In this document: positions 4,742-5,169 of the stretch, piece by piece
Numbering within the stretch: the first letter of the stretch is position 1
Layout of the letters: every line of letters begins with the position of its first letter
Notes under the pieces: generated by a model
Databases searched by the model: none
Seen by the model: only the letters and a program-made list of their open reading frames with translations
What the model was told of the DNA's origin: nothing
From: Methanobacterium sp.
GTDB lineage: Archaea > Methanobacteriota > Methanobacteria > Methanobacteriales > Methanobacteriaceae
DNA length: 5,169 bases
NCBI GenBank assembly: GCA_021372715.1
Contig: JAJFTX010000047.1
Coordinates: 1-5,169 of the forward strand
Direction of reading: 5' to 3'
Made by a program: the position numbers and the translations under genes

Positions 4742-5169
4742 TTTCTTATCCTCCGTTTAAATTCTCTTAAAAGTAGTTTTAAAATGTAAAAAATATATTT
4801 TATTATCTTTATTCCAGTAATATATGATTTTTCGCCCTTATAAGAACTTGGTATGGGCATTTCTTTCACGGGAAAATTATGAAGGGAGGCCTGGTAGAGT
4901 ATTTCTGATTCATATTCATATCCATTTTGAGGTAAATCTAAAAAAAATAAAGCTGCATGCTCAGAAATAATCCTAAAACCACATTGACTATCTGTTATTG
5001 GATAACCAGTGATGAATCGTAAGATGTTGGTTGTTAAATGGTTGGATAACTTTCTTTGAATGGCCATTCCCTGTGGTGGGCCTTGCATGAAACGGGAGCA
5101 AATAACCATATGCGCATCTTTTATTTCATTAATTAATGACGGGATGAACTTAGGATCGTGCTGTCCGTC
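4738..5169 (-). CDS. Family 2 glycosyltransferase, C-terminal part (5' end beyond window)
   Basis: This is a GT-A fold glycosyltransferase resembling polyprenyl (dolichyl) phosphate mannose/glucose synthases, which move a sugar from a nucleotide donor onto a lipid phosphate at the inner membrane face. The frame stays open to the last base. Its first visible residues DGQHDPKFIPSLI match the conserved DADGQHDP segment around the metal-binding DxD motif, so the ATG at 5109 is internal and not the start. Further signatures are VICSRF, TDSQCGFR at 4972-4995 and YEYESEIL with PVKEMPI, all typical of the DPM1-like subgroup. About 143 residues are present, and the N-terminal nucleotide-binding half (roughly 80-100 residues) is missing. 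The end is a short hydrophobic and very basic tail (KLLLREFKRRIRN) without full membrane spans. It overlaps the flippase-like gene by 4 bases, so the two are one operon. Donor and acceptor cannot be read from this fragment. Confidence 0.9.
   Translation of the reverse strand, partial: DGQHDPKFIPSLINEIKDAHMVICSRFMQGPPQGMAIQRKLSNHLTTNILRFITGYPITDSQCGFRIISEHAALFFLDLPQNGYEYESEILYQASLHNFPVKEMPIPSSYKGEKSYITGIKIIKYIFYILKLLLREFKRRIRN
4750..4754 (-). promoter_or_regulatory. Ribosome binding site GGAGG that supports a TTG start
   Basis: On the - strand GGAGG sits 8 bases before the TTG at 4741-4739, inside the end of the glycosyltransferase gene. It decides the unusual start of the flippase-like gene, because no ATG is available near it. 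Confidence 0.8.

Noticed and set aside
4738..5109. A complete 123-residue protein starting at the ATG at 5109
   Set aside because: The frame stays open to the window end and the upstream residues DGQHDP belong to the glycosyltransferase core, so the ATG is internal.

Overview
The window reads as chromosomal DNA from a methanogenic archaeon, most likely a mesophilic Methanobacterium-like member of the Methanobacteriales. The evidence is an AT-rich composition, archaeal TATA boxes (TTTATATA and TATAAATA), Shine-Dalgarno sites matching the archaeal 16S 3' end (AGGAGG, GGAGG, GTGATC), an archaeal-type ATP-dependent DNA ligase, and a rubredoxin-fused ferredoxin:disulfide reductase of the kind known from methanogens. 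This placement is inferred from family resemblance; no search was run.

Layout, left to right. The + strand opens with the 3' part of thiC (HMP-P synthase, thiamine pyrimidine branch), cut by the window edge. A 94-base AT-rich gap follows. Next is a two-gene redox operon: a small CGWC glutaredoxin-like protein overlapping by 4 bases a ferredoxin:disulfide reductase with a C-terminal rubredoxin domain. After its own TATA box comes a complete ATP-dependent DNA ligase, then a candidate T-tract terminator. A separate promoter and a perfect 8-bp inverted repeat precede a 130-residue membrane-anchored OB-fold protein.

The right third is on the - strand and converges on the OB-fold gene with only 7 bases between the stop codons. 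It holds a flippase-like UPF0104/LPG-synthase-TM membrane protein. This protein starts at TTG and overlaps by 4 bases the 3' end of a family-2 glycosyltransferase that runs off the right edge.

Working together: the glutaredoxin and disulfide reductase form a probable electron chain (ferredoxin to rubredoxin to [4Fe-4S]/disulfide to glutaredoxin). The glycosyltransferase and multi-pass membrane protein look like a two-gene version of the AglD-type architecture and probably act on polyprenyl-phosphate sugars at the membrane. thiC and the ligase are housekeeping genes. I found no mobile element, CRISPR array, tRNA or rRNA. Nothing here is clearly a wholly new system. The points most worth a second look are the redox pair, the membrane-tethered OB-fold protein and the split glycosyltransferase/flippase pair.
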